From Leptobrachium leishanense (lineage: Eukaryota; Chordata; Amphibia; Anura; Megophryidae), in NCBI GenBank assembly GCA_009667805.1, contig CM019066.1, forward strand, positions 2,604,001 through 2,668,000: 64,000 bases of DNA, read 5' to 3'. A model generated the notes under the pieces. That model worked only from the letters and a program-made list of their open reading frames with translations. It did not search any database and was not told the DNA's origin. Every line of letters starts with the position of its first letter. The stretch's first letter is position 1. The position numbers and the translations under genes were made by a program. Below are positions 13,065 to 23,436 of this stretch, one piece after another.

Positions 13065-13744
13065 AAATATCTGAATGGCCGAATTTGCATAATAAGAACA
13101 CAATAAGTGGATTAGTTGTTTAATATACCTGCGCATGTCACCTGTGAAACGTATGCTTAATATTCCTTTTCAGTACTTTGCATTCACTCGTACGAATTAA
13201 TATTTTTATCAATATCTAGAATAATCTTTTAAGATGAGGCCTGCGCTGCTTTCTTGGCGTTTGTCTCCACTGGACAGATTAGTGAAGTGAGCAAGCTTCT
13301 TCTTGGTCCACTTTTGTATTAGGAGGGTCATACTATCTTTCTGTCTCAGAAAAACTCCTCGGTTTGAGCTTCAAAGCCATTAATGCTCCGTAGGAAAAAA
13401 AGCTTTAATAACAAATTAAAAAGAGTATATATAATATTATATCATTAAATAATAAGTCACTGGTGAATTCTATTTAATGCTCTTCTCTGAGACCAATTTA
13501 CAAAGGGGATGTGGGTCCTGAGCAGAGCGAATGCAAGAAGTGCGATATTTTGTGTATGCAAAACTTAAAAAGTGGAAATGTGGTACAAAATAAGGTTTTA
13601 GCTGGAATCAGTTTTGGTTTATGATGCCGTGTTTTCAGACCTTTATACTTATAGGTCTAGCGTGTTTATATATTAATATATGCAAATATATATATTATAT
13701 ATATATATATATACCACATGATGGGCACACACTCTCAGGTCTTT
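13065..13744. other. Unassigned A/T-rich sequence with an (AT)n run
   Basis: No gene seen. 13670-13715 is an AT microsatellite. The rest is unclassified. Confidence 0.5.
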
Positions 13745-14838
13745 TGTGATAGAAACATAGAAAAATTTCGGCAGATAAGATCCTTTCGGCCCATCTAGTC
13801 TGCCCAATTACATGGATACTTTACCTGGATTTATCTTTTGTTTAGGATAGCCTTATGCCTATCCCATGCCTGCTTAAATTCAATTACTGTTTTGGCCTCT
13901 ACCACTTCAACTGGAAGACTGTTCCATGTATCCACCACCCTCTCAGTAAAATAATGCTTCCTGATGTTACTTTTAAACCTTTGCCCCTCTAATCTAAGAC
14001 TATGTCCTCTTGTTTTGCTACTTTGTTTCCTTTTAAATATACTGCCTTCCTCTACCTTGTGGATTCCCTTTATGTATTTAAATGTTTCTATCATATCTCC
14101 TCTGTCTCGTCTTTTTTCCAAGCTGTACATGTTAAGATCATTAAGCCTTTCCTGGTAACTTTTCTCCTTCAAGCCGTACACCATTTTAGTAGCCCTTCTC
14201 TGAACTCTAAGATGTCTATATCCTTCTGGAGATATGGTCTCCAGTACTGCACACAGTACTCCAAGTGAGGTCTCACCAGTGCTCTGTACAGTGGCATGAG
14301 CACTTCCCTTTTCCTACTGCTAATACCTCTCCCTACACAACCAAGCATTCTGCCAGCATTTCCTGCCGCTCTATTACATTGACTACTTACCCTTAGATCC
14401 TCTGAAATAATAACCCCTAAATCCCTTTCCTCAGATGTTGAGGTTAGGACTGTATCAAATATTCTATATTCAGCCCTTGGGTTTTTACGTCCCAGGTGCA
14501 TTATCTTGCACTTATCCACATTAAAACTCAATTGCCACAACTCCGACCATTTTTTTAGTTTACCTAAATCATTTGTCATTTGGCTGATCCCTCCAGGAAC
14601 GTCAACCCTGTTGCAAATCTTTGTGTCATCAGCAAAAAGACATACTTTTCCATTAATACCTTCTGCAATATCACTAATAAAAATATTAAATAGAATGGGT
14701 CCAAGTACTGACCCTGAGGTACCCCACTGGTAACAAGACCTTGCGCCGAATAAACTCCATTTACCACAACCCTCTGTTGCCTGTCACTCAGCCACTGCCT
14801 AATCCATTCAACAATATTGGAATCCAAGCTCATGTTCT
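13745..14838 (-). pseudogene. CR1 LINE, 5'-truncated reverse transcriptase remnant
   Basis: The minus strand encodes the C-terminal half of a CR1-type ORF2, broken into at least three frames. From the 5' side they read: VTSGVPQG (RT, about 14770), an FADD catalytic box in another frame near 14624-14635, the LGVIISEDL / YRALVRPHLEYCVQYW thumb region (14169-14579), and a terminal segment with HYFTERVVDTWNSLP (13831-14184). The 3' end at 13745 carries the TTTCTATG-type short repeat known from CR1 tails. The 5' end is missing, the usual result of incomplete reverse transcription. It cannot encode an active protein. A 615-bp relative is inside the Tc1 element at 34061-34675. Confidence 0.9.
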
Positions 14839-14904
14839 CCTTTTATTCAGACACAAGGTGTGACGATGTTCTGGCTCTTATCTGGGATGTTATTCATATA
14901 TATA

Positions 14905-15776
14905 CAGTAGGGGTTATCCAGAGAGCATTGAAATGTTGCCCATATTTCGGTGCTTTCTCGTACCCCACGCTTCCCTGCACTTTGGGGAATCAAAGTTTCC
15001 CACTCTGCTGTTGAATTCAGCATTCTCCACAGGGTCCCCGGAGTGCAGGGAAAACCTGCCGCAAATCCTCCGAACACCTGCCCAAAACTCAACGAACATT
15101 CACCAAATACCTGCAGAAACTGCAGCAAAAAACACGCCGAACACGTCGGAAAAAGCCGACGAGCTGCCGATCACAGCACAGAGCAGCCGCCGGAAAAAGC
15201 CGACAAACTGACGAACGGGGTAAAAAAGAAAACCAGTACGCTTGAAAGTGTCAAAACTGAAACGCGGTTTGCAAAAAAAAACTACTGAACGAAAATGCCT
15301 GGAATTTACATTTAAGATGCTATGAATGATAATAAAAAGATCTGTTACAGAAAAATAAACGCAAAAAATTATTTGCCAAAAAATGGCTAAAAGATCCTAA
15401 AAAATCTATAAATAAAGAGACTTTTTACTGCAGATTAAAATAATAAATGGTTTATTAGATATTGAATAAAAACAGGAATATTTTTAACATTGAAGCCTAT
15501 GGGATTGGCCAGAATAAACCTGCCAAATGTAAAGACCGAACAGCAGGGCACTTCGGCAACTTTTCACTGCTGTTCGGTGTCTCTGAATAGATTAATCATT
15601 GCTTCTCTATGGGGGATTTCACTGCCATCGAACAAGCACCGTACGTGCAGGCAGTTTGCCAAAATTTGGCATTCTGCCTGCTCTCTGAATAGCCGAATGG
15701 CCATGAAATGGCACCATACGCTGAATTTCAGCATCCAGTTACATTTTGGCGACATTTTGGCCCTCTCTGAATATAT
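14905..15776 (+). mobile_element. CAGGGTTATTC-family element, degenerate copy
   Basis: It begins CAGTAGGGGTTATCCAGAGAG and ends CCCTCTCTGAATATAT. The body shares GCCGCCGGAAAAAGCCGAC and the TTTAGATATTG / ATTTTTAACATTGAAGCC blocks with the 8646 copy. Terminal repeats have decayed. No transposase. Confidence 0.8.
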
Positions 15777-15889
15777 ATCTCAGCAAATGTGAGGACACAC
15801 TTGAGGATTTGTAAATAAAGTAAAGATTTTTTTTTAACAAAGTGCGAGATTTTTGTTGTGTATGTAAATATATACAAACTGATATATAA
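15777..15889. other. Unassigned spacer
   Basis: Short A/T-rich stretch between the preceding element and the SINE tail; nothing recognised. Confidence 0.4.
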
Positions 15890-16095
15890 TTTTTTTTTGA
15901 GAAAGTATTTTCCCAGGAAGGATACATTGAGATTTCTCTCGTTTTCAAGTATGTCCTGGGTGGCGAGTATGTACCGTTAGGTGTCTTGCCCAAGGACACT
16001 TTCTGGAGAGGTGCTCTGGCTGGGATGGAACCCGTGTCTCCACAGTATCTCTCCTCGCAGAGCAGTGATGTTACCTCTACTCCACCCAGCCGGTA
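15890..16095 (-). mobile_element. tRNA-derived SINE with a LINE-type 3' tail
   Basis: Read on the minus strand, a tRNA-like head (GGCTGGGTGGAGTAGAGG; B box GGTTCCATCCC) is followed by a core TGTCCTTGGGCAAGACACC. The tail reads GACATACTTGAAAACGAGAG and CAATGTATCCTTCC, ending in a T/A-rich run. The tail is nearly identical to the 3' ends of the LINE copies at 26111-27052 and 51957-52875. SINEs are mobilised by the LINE whose 3' end they share, so that LINE family is the likely partner. RNA polymerase III boxes are visible but activity is unknown. Confidence 0.85.
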
Positions 16096-16584
16096 TATAT
16101 ATATGAGTGTTTACATTAAATAACTGGAACAACACATTGAATATGGTGATGCTTTTATTATTTTTAGCAAGAATACATTAAACGATGTTGCGTGAGTTTT
16201 CTTCATGTCCTCCCTTTCCATGAAAAATATGATACTGGCAATAATAACGGAACACAATTTATGTTCACAGCTTTAAACACATTTTTATGTTTTGTGCATG
16301 AAAATCTAGACATTGGTTGTGATGGTATCATGTGTGCATTGTTTCCTTCCTTGCTTTTATCGCGAAAAATAAATGATACAATTGAAACACAATGACTGGC
16401 CGGATTCATAATATCAAATACTTTCTGTCCCAGAATCTCTATTATACCTGAATAACACAAGGAGCGGGGCTACAATCTGATAGCCGGATACATTCTTCAT
16501 CCAGACAAACAGCAGCTGTGGCACAGAGTGTCAAAATGAAGGAGTAAAATAAACAAAATCTCCAAATTAAAACCTACAACCACA
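16096..16584. other. Unassigned
   Basis: No gene, terminal repeat or array recognised. Confidence 0.5.
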
Positions 16585-16999
16585 ACGCATTATAAAACGC
16601 ATTATAAAACATTCTCATACAGCAGCTCATTATAAAACATACAACCTCTGTGCATTATAAAAACAATAACAATGCAGTATAAAACGTAGAACACACTGCA
16701 TTATAAAAATATACGATGCACTGCATTATAAAAATATACAACAACACTGCATTACAAACATACAACACTTTACATTATAAAAACATACAAGGTAATGCAT
16801 TCTAAAAACATGCAATGCACTGTATTAAAAAAAACATACAACCTCTCTACATTATAAAAACAATAACAATGCAGTATAAAACGTAGAACAACGCTGCATT
16901 AAAAAAACATATAACTGCAATACATTATAAAAACATACAACCACACTGCATTATAAAAACATACAATGCACTGTGGTACAAAAAACATAATTACAGTTA

Positions 17000-17780
17000 A
17001 AGTTACAATTACAGGTATTTATAAAGTGCCAACAAATTCCTTAGCGATGTACAATGGGAGAGACAGAACAACAAGTATACATAGACATTACACACACCAA
17101 ACAGAAGGAGGGAGGACCCTGCTCGAGAGCTTACAATCTAAGAGAGGGGTGACCCATTAGGTGAGGGTGAATAGGGTAGGTGAAGTGGCGGGTTGCAGGA
17201 GGGCTGAATGGAAAGAGGGGCAGGAATGTACAGTTGGGAAATCATGGAGTGAGTGGATAGGCATCTCTAAAGTAATGTGTTTTCAGAGACTTCTTGAAGG
17301 ACTGGAGAGACAGGGAAAGTCTGATGTTGCGGGGCAGGGAGTTCCATAGAAAGGGGGCAGCTCGAAAGTAGTCCTGAAGGCGGGAGTTAGGGATGAGGGT
17401 ACGAGGAACTGATAGCATCAGATCATTGGCTGAGCGAAGTGGTCGGGATGGGATGTACCTGCTAATAAAGGAGGAGATGTAGGCAGGGGCGCGGTTATGG
17501 AGCACTTTGTATGTGAGCACCAGTATTATGAAATTGATTCTAAAGGAAACAGGGAGCCAGTGTAGAGATTGACAAAGGGGCGAGGTGTGAGAGGTGCGGG
17601 AGTTGAGGTAGATGAGTCTGGCACAGGCGTTCATAACAGACTGCAGAGGGAGAATCTGGGATCTCTTAAAGCCAGAGAGAAGGAGGTTGCAATAGTCAAG
17701 GTGGGAGATAATAAGAGCTGGATGAGCATTTTAGTAGAGTCGGGATTTAGAAAGGGGCGGATGCGTGCAATGTTTTTTAG
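17000..17780 (-). mobile_element. L2-like LINE, 5'-truncated, minus strand
   Basis: The 3' end lies at the left (TATTTATAAAGTGCCAACAA, reading toward TAAGCTCTCGAGCA on the minus strand). The ORF2 C terminus is encoded at 17242-17634. Upstream RT domains are missing. Confidence 0.85.
17242..17634 (-). pseudogene. L2-like ORF2 C-terminal fragment
   Basis: The 130-residue open frame carries the C-terminal signature shared with the longer copy at 21894-22826: NACARLIYLNSR, SLHWLPVSFRI, LTYKVLHNRAP, PSRPLRSANDL, WNSLPRNIRLS and LKTHYFRDAY. The catalytic RT motifs lie upstream and are absent, so this is a 5'-truncated relic. The ATG is internal to the ancestral protein and is not a real start. Confidence 0.85.
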
Positions 17781-17885
17781 GTATACAACTACAATATATT
17801 ATAAAAACATACAATTAAACTGCAATACAAAAACATACCACCACACTGCATTTTAAAACCATACAGTCACACTGCATTATAAAAA

Positions 17886-18382
17886 CAGGGCTCAAAATTT
17901 CAAGTCCCAAGCTACTAACCAGGCCATAAGAGTTACTTGTCACCAGTTGCTCCACCTAACTCCTACCCAGCCCTTAACTCTGCCCCTAAACACACACCCT
18001 TAAATTATCTTATGAAATTACACGGTTTAAAGGTTTTATTTAAAGTTACAAAAATAAAATTAATACCCAGACATCAGACCCCAGATACATGTATACCCAG
18101 GCATCCGAGCCCAGTGTGAGCAGAGCGAGGAGGCAGGGAAGCTCCTCTCCACCCCCTGCCAGTGACAGAGACGAGCTGGGTCAGGATAGACAGCTGATAC
18201 CTGCCACCATGCAGCCTGGGGAAAGGGGGGCTGCACAGTGGCACCGTTGGAATACGTAGCACGAAATAATTTATTGTGCTGCCTGTGTGTGCATTTCCAC
18301 TCGCCCTCACTTAATTTCCACTCACCCTCATTTAATTTCCATTCGCCAAATGCGAGTAGGCGAGTGGAAATTTTGAGCCCTG
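17886..18382. mobile_element. hAT-like element, CAGGGCTCAAAATTTC family
   Basis: The 497-bp element has termini CAGGGCTCAAAATTTC and GAAATTTTGAGCCCTG (perfect 16-bp inverted repeat), flanked by ATAAAAA on both sides. With symmetric termini the target duplication is 7 bp. A related element at 55428-56976 shows the same 7-bp pattern. There is no transposase ORF. Confidence 0.9.
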
Positions 18383-18430
18383 ATAAAAACATTCAACAAC
18401 ACTGTATTAAAAAAACATACAACCTGCAGT

Positions 18431-19243
18431 TTGCAAAAGTATGATGACCACTGTTTAGATTTTCTTCTTGCAGCAGTCATACATCTATCATCTTTGTTAT
18501 TTTTGGTTGATGGCAATGTGGACTATCTGGTTGTTGTTTCTGGTATCTGGGGAGGTCCAGGTCAAGTTGTGTATTGTCTTGTGTCTCTCCTTTCTCAGTG
18601 GCTACATAGCAAGGCTCTGATGATGCAAGTGTTGACTGGTTTCCATCCAGTAAACTTTTCTTGGACTATTTATCCATAATGATGAGGGTTACATTTAGAG
18701 AAAGGAGAGACGAGGAGTTCAGTTTTGAAAAGGATGGTCTTTACGAACTGTCAGGTCATCCAAGTAGAGTCAGCAGACAGGCAGTGGCACGATCTAATTC
18801 AGGAAATTAGACCACCCAGAAAGTTGGTATAAAGTGACATACTGCAACATCTTAATGTACTCGGACTGGTAAAGGTACGGGGGCAGAGAATAGCCAATTA
18901 ATGGGAAAGTAAAGGATCATTGAGGGAGTTAAGATAGGCACCAAAAGAAAACATTGCCACTGAGACCACGTTTGCGGTGGGTAACGAGAGGAAGGTGGTG
19001 GTCAACTCTGTCAGAAGAGGGAGGAAGAAAGATCATGAGGAGTAAGTACAAAGTAGTCACCTTTGGATTTAACAGCAACTAAATCAGGGAAAGGAGGAGA
19101 GTTTCTACTTAGAAAATTAATAATCTCCTAATTAATGCGTAAAATGATCAATGAAACTGACAGCTGTGTTTGGAAGACTGTTGTGTGGAAATGGGTATGG
19201 AAGAGGTGTCTGCGGTAATAGGAGATCATGGGACCCCCTCTTA
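18431..19243. other. Unassigned
   Basis: About 800 bp with no recognised family. An 82-codon frame at 18431-18679 has no resemblance I can name and no supporting context. Confidence 0.5.
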
Positions 19244-19246
19244 GTC

Positions 19247-19340
19247 CAGGGCCCTCTGACAGTTCCGTTTGCCCAATGGTCAGTTCACCGCTGGTGGAGA
19301 TGACCATTGGGGCAAACGGAACTGGAGCGAGGGCCCTGGA
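19247..19340. repeat. Foldback with 30-bp arms
   Basis: CCAGGGCCCT and AGTTCCGTTTGCCC...AATGGTCA (19247-19283) are mirrored by TGACCATTGGGGCAAACGG... and AGGGCCCTGG (19302-19340), leaving a loop of about 18 bases. CAGGGCCC resembles an hAT terminus, so it may be part of the left end of the element whose right end is at 21225. Confidence 0.75.
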
Positions 19341-19479
19341 GCGAAGACTGAAATGCTGCCCCCCCTAAAATGACAACCACTCACCCTGAATATATGGAGG
19401 AGCTCCTAAAAAGACACCCACACACCCTGAATATATGGAGGAGCCCTAAAAAGACACACACCCTGAATATATGGATGTA

Positions 19480-20862
19480 TTTGCCCCCAGTTCACATGGA
19501 TATATATATATTTTCCCCCAGCTCACATGAGTATATTTGCCCCCAGCTTACATGGATATATTTGCCTCCAGCTCACATGGGTATATATTGCCCCCGCTCA
19601 TATGGGTATATATTTCCCCCCAGCTCATATGGGTATATATGCCCCAGCTCATATGGATATATTAATCCCCAGCTCATATGGGTATATATGGCCCCAGCTC
19701 ATATGGGTATATATGGCCCCAGCTCATATGGATATATTAACCCCCAGCTCATATGGGTATATATTGACCACAGCTCATATGGGTGTATATTGACCCCCAG
19801 CTCATATGGGTATATATGGCCCCAGCTCATATGGGTATATTGAATCCAGCTCATATGGGTATATATCGACCCCAGCCCATATGGGTATATATGGCCCCAG
19901 CTCATATGGGTATATATGGCCCCAGCTCATATGGATATATTGACCCCCAGCTCATATGGGTATATATGGCCCCAGCTCATATGGGTATATATGGCCCCAG
20001 CTCATATGGATATATTAACCCCCAGCTCATATGGGCATATATGGCCCCAGCTCATATGGATATATTAACCCCCAGCTCATATGGGTATATATTGACCACA
20101 GCTCATATGGGTGTATATTGACCCCCAGCTCATATGGGTATATATGGCCCCAGCTCATATGGGTATATATGGCCCCAGCTCATATGGGTATATATCGACC
20201 CCAGCCCATATGGGTATATTGGCCCCAGCTCATATGGATATATTGACCCCCAGCTCATATGGGTATATATGGCCCCAGCTCATATGGATATATTAACCCC
20301 CAGCTCATATGGGCATATATGGCCCCAGCTCATATGGATATATTAACCCCCAGCTCATATGGGTAAATATTGACCACAGCTCATATGGTGTATATTGACC
20401 CCCAGCTCATATGGGTATATATGGCCCCAGCTCATATGGGTATATTGAATCCAGCTCATATGGGTATATATCGACCCCAGCCCATATGGGTATATATGGC
20501 CCCAGCTCATATGGATATATTGACCCCCAGCTCATATGGGTATATATGGCCCCAGCTCATATGGATATATTAACCCCCAGCTCATATGGGCATATATGGC
20601 CCCAGCTCATATGGATATATTAACCCCCAGCTCATATGGGTAAATATTGACCACAGCTCATATGGGTGTATATTGACCCCCAGCTCATATGGGTATATAT
20701 GGCCCCAGCTCATATGGGTATATATGGCCCCAGCTCATATGGGTATATATGGCCCCAGCTCATATGGGTATATATGGCCCCAGCTCATATGGATATATTG
20801 GCCCCAGCTCATATGGGTATATATGGCCCCAGCCCATATGGATATATCTGCCCCCAGCTCGC
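19480..20862. repeat. 25-bp minisatellite (AGCTCATATGGGTATAT)
   Basis: About 55 copies of a 25-bp unit GGCCCCAGCTCATATGGGTA+TATAT, with variants ending TTAAC, TTGAC or CGACC. The order of variants repeats: the rare GACCACAGCTCATATGG unit recurs near 19768, 20092, 20371 and 20649, so blocks of about 280-325 bp were duplicated. Long open frames (Met-Gly-Ile-Tyr repeats) are by-products. The array sits inside a probable hAT element. Confidence 0.95.
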
Positions 20863-21225
20863 CTCTCACCTCCTCTGCTGGCCCACCTACGTCACACAAG
20901 CTGTCAATCAAGTGGCCGATCAGCTGGCTTCTGTGATGTAGGCTCAATCGGGCATGAGCGTCGGATCCTGCAAGCGCCGCTCTGCGCATGCGCAAGCGGC
21001 CACACAAGGGAACCAGCCGTCCCAGCGTCTCCCCCAGCAGGCAGCCGCCCACCCCCGGCCACTCGCCCCGGCTGCCTCGGCCGCTCACACAGGAAGGCAG
21101 GACAAGGGAACCAGCGGCACCGGCGGCAGCCATTTTAAAGTGGTGAATCTGCTCGGATTTGCCACATTAAAATTCTGCCACCTGGAGCAAGTGCACCGCA
21201 CTGCTCCATCATCGGGCCGGCCCTG
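20863..21225. mobile_element. Right part of an hAT-type element
   Basis: It ends ATCATCGGGCCGGCCCTG, the same terminus as the MITE at 12432-12645. The interior is G+C-rich. The expected left terminus is not obvious; the foldback near 19247 is a candidate, which would make the 25-bp minisatellite an internal expansion. The expected 8-bp duplicate of the right flank (CATCTGAC) was not found on the left. Confidence 0.6.
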
Positions 21226-21489
21226 CATCTGACCCCCTTTTTTTTAGGATCCAGTGAATGATGAATAGGATACCCCTGCAGTAAAGCAGAATATACCGGG
21301 GATACCCCTAGTGCAATCTTGTATGACAGCTGATCAATAAATATAGAAAGTATAGAACTCACATGCTTTTGAGCCTCAAATGGCTCCTTGAAATTCAGAC
21401 AGGGGATTATAAGGAACCCCCAAAACCTTCTTGGACAGGATAAGGCAAAAAAGCAATAATTTAAAAACATTTATTAGTGTAAAAAATAA

Positions 21490-21545
21490 TATAACAGCTA
21501 CCAGAACACGTTTCGAAGTGTAGGCTTCTTCAGCTGGCAATCCTT
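21490..21545 (-). ncRNA. Hammerhead-like core motif (weak)
   Basis: The minus strand reads CCAGCTGAAGAAGCC then CTTCGAAACGTGTTCTGG. The order CUGAAGA, short stem (GAAG/CUUC), GAAAC and a closing CCAG/CUGG pairing resembles hammerhead ribozyme boxes. The canonical CUGAUGA is altered and stem III is not clear, so catalysis is doubtful. Confidence 0.25.
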
Positions 21546-21893
21546 GTGTTGTCCCTGTTGTTGCCTTAATATACTGTCCAGATAACATCAATAAAACAAT
21601 TAAAACAAGTTATTTAGCAGTAATTAACATAATCTAATACATCTGTAAAAAAACAAGTCCTCCATTTTGCGCATGTGTACTGGCCCTCGCTATTCACACT
21701 GGAACACGGAAATGAGAAATTCCCATCTGCCATTATCGCGCATGCACTCTAGATGCCGCGCTTCACCCTGGAACGCGGAAATACGTTCCACGATACACGC
21801 AATAACCCTGTATCGTAACTTTGCTCTCGGAGGTGGTTACGAAGAGGTTCCATTATACCTGTTTAAACAGAGCCCCCTCAACTCGGAGCCTCC

Positions 21894-22826
21894 GTGGAAC
21901 AACATTCCTCTATATTAGGGGATATACTTCCACACTATACCCCCAAACTAATTACTAATAATCATAATTACCACCTCTACGCTGATGACACTCAGATCTA
22001 CCTCTCTACCCCTGATCTCTCTCCCCCTGTCCTCTCAAAAGTCAGTGACTGTTTATCTGGCATCTCCTCCTGGATGGCCTCCCACCACCTAAAGATCAAC
22101 ATGTCAAAGACTGAGCTCCTACTTATTCCTCCCTCCAATGCCTCCCCACCTCCTGACTTCTCTATCACGGTGGAGGGTATCACCATCTCCCCATCAAACC
22201 AAGTTCGCTGCCTTGGAGTTACACTTGACTCTGCTCTTTCCTTCATCACCCACATCAAGTCTCTTTCCTCCTCCTGCCGCTACCAATTGCATAATATTTC
22301 CAGAATTCGGCCATTTCTTACCGCTGTCACCACAAAACAACTCATACATGCCCTGGTAATCTCCCGACTCGACTATTGCAATAATCTCTTATCTGGCCTC
22401 CCTCTGTCCCGCCTCTCCCCCCTACAATCCATCCTGAACGCCTCCGCCAGGCTAATTCACCTCACCCGCCGCTCTGTCTCTGCCGCTCCCCTCTGCGAGT
22501 CCCTTCACTGGCTCCCCATGCACTGCAGAATTAAGTTCAAAATCCTTATCCTTACCTACAAAACCCTCACTAACTCAGCTCCCCACTACCTGTCCTCACT
22601 AATCACCAAATACACCCCAGCCCGCTCCCTAAGGTCAAACAGTGACCTGCGACTAGCTTCTCCCCGCATCACCTCTTCCCATGATAGACTGCAGGATTTC
22701 TCATGCGCAGCCCCCACTCTCTGGAACGCTCTCCCTCGTACTGTTAGACTTTCCCCTAACTTCTCTTCCTTCAAACGCTCCCTTAAAACGTTCCTATTTA
22801 GGGAAGCCTACCACCCAACTCACTGA
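21894..22826 (+). CDS. L2-like LINE ORF2, C-terminal part (open, 5'-truncated)
   Basis: The 310-residue open frame carries the second half of a non-LTR reverse transcriptase. YADD, the metal-binding catalytic box, is at residues 29-32. It is followed by SSWMASHHLKIN and KTELLLIPPS, RCLGVTLDS (about 104-112), SRLDYCNNLLSGLP, NASARLIHLTRR, SLHWLPMHCRIKFKIL and the terminal LKTFLFREAY. The endonuclease and N-terminal RT motifs are missing because the element is 5'-truncated. The first 15 or so residues, including the ATG, probably come from the host element. The 3' end follows with TGTACAGCGCTGCGGAATAT and an AATAATAAT tail at about 23030. It is the best-preserved LINE frame in the window but lacks a complete enzyme. 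Confidence 0.88.
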   Translation: MEQHSSILGDILPHYTPKLITNNHNYHLYADDTQIYLSTPDLSPPVLSKVSDCLSGISSWMASHHLKINMSKTELLLIPPSNASPPPDFSITVEGITISPSNQVRCLGVTLDSALSFITHIKSLSSSCRYQLHNISRIRPFLTAVTTKQLIHALVISRLDYCNNLLSGLPLSRLSPLQSILNASARLIHLTRRSVSAAPLCESLHWLPMHCRIKFKILILTYKTLTNSAPHYLSSLITKYTPARSLRSNSDLRLASPRITSSHDRLQDFSCAAPTLWNALPRTVRLSPNFSSFKRSLKTFLFREAYHPTH

Positions 22827-23035
22827 CGCAACCATCAATCACTCTCACCTTACAGTCCTCTCCTCCTGTTTCCAACCCCAACCCTCCCAGATTGTGAGTT
22901 CCTACGGGAATAGGGCCCTCATCTCCTCCTGTAATGTTGTTCAATGTATTGTAACCATGTCTATACTGTGCTTATTGTACAGCGCTGCGGAATATGCTGG
23001 CGCCTTATAAATAAAGAATAATAATAATAATACCT
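22827..23035 (+). mobile_element. L2-like LINE 3' UTR and AAT tail
   Basis: Downstream of the stop, the sequence runs through GATTGTGAGTTCCTACGGGA and TACAGCGCTGCGGAATATG to a TATAAATAAAGAATAATAAT tail. The same landmarks mark 3' fragments at 12908-13064, 25335-25415, 31098-31230 (minus), 40690-40815 and 52906-53036 (minus). Confidence 0.85.
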
Positions 23036-23436
23036 AATGTCTGGGGTTAAATGTAGTAGCGGAATCTTTTTAAGCAAAATGTCTCTCTATAAATCCGATA
23101 CCATAATAAATGAATAATTATTTTCCCTCAACATCTGGAGATAATGAATTAAAAATATATATAGATTAAAATAAATAAAATAAAATAAAATTCTTATGCC
23201 TCATATAGGTATACTTAATCCTGTCCAAGAAGGTTTTGGGGTTCCTTATAATCCCCTGAGCGAATTTCAAGGAGCCGTTTGAGGCTCAAAAGCATGTGAG
23301 TTCTATACTTTAGCTCATATTTATTGATCTGCTGTCATACAAGATTGCACTAGGGGTATCCCCGGTATATTCTGCTTTAATGCAGGGGTATCCTGTTCAT
23401 CATTCACTGGATCCAAAAAAAAGGGGGTCAGATGGG

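Larger units (their letters stand above)
16585..18430. repeat. Degenerate A/T-rich tandem array, twice interrupted
   Basis: Imperfect units of about 25 bp built on CTGCATTATAAAAACATACA occupy 16585-16990, 17785-17885 and 18383-18430. The gaps are an L2-like LINE (17000-17780) and an hAT element (17886-18382), so one array was split by two later insertions. Confidence 0.8.
21227..23436. mobile_element. Inverted-repeat element (Penelope-like candidate) enclosing a LINE
   Basis: The left arm 21227-21449 and right arm 23217-23436 are reverse complements of about 220 bp with few differences. Shared landmarks are ATCTGACCCCCTTTTTTTT, TACCGGGGATACCCCTAGTG and AACCTTCTTGGACAGGAT. Next to the left arm, on the minus strand, is a GAAAC-containing stem-loop (21490-21545). 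Inverted terminal repeats plus hammerhead-like motifs are known for Penelope-like retroelements, but no Penelope RT or GIY-YIG coding was found. The interior holds an L2-like LINE inserted later. Confidence 0.6.

Noticed and set aside
19370..21138. Met-Gly-Ile-Tyr-Gly-Pro-Ser-Ser-Tyr repeat frames
   Set aside because: Products of the 25-bp minisatellite; several overlapping frames encode the same kind of repeat.
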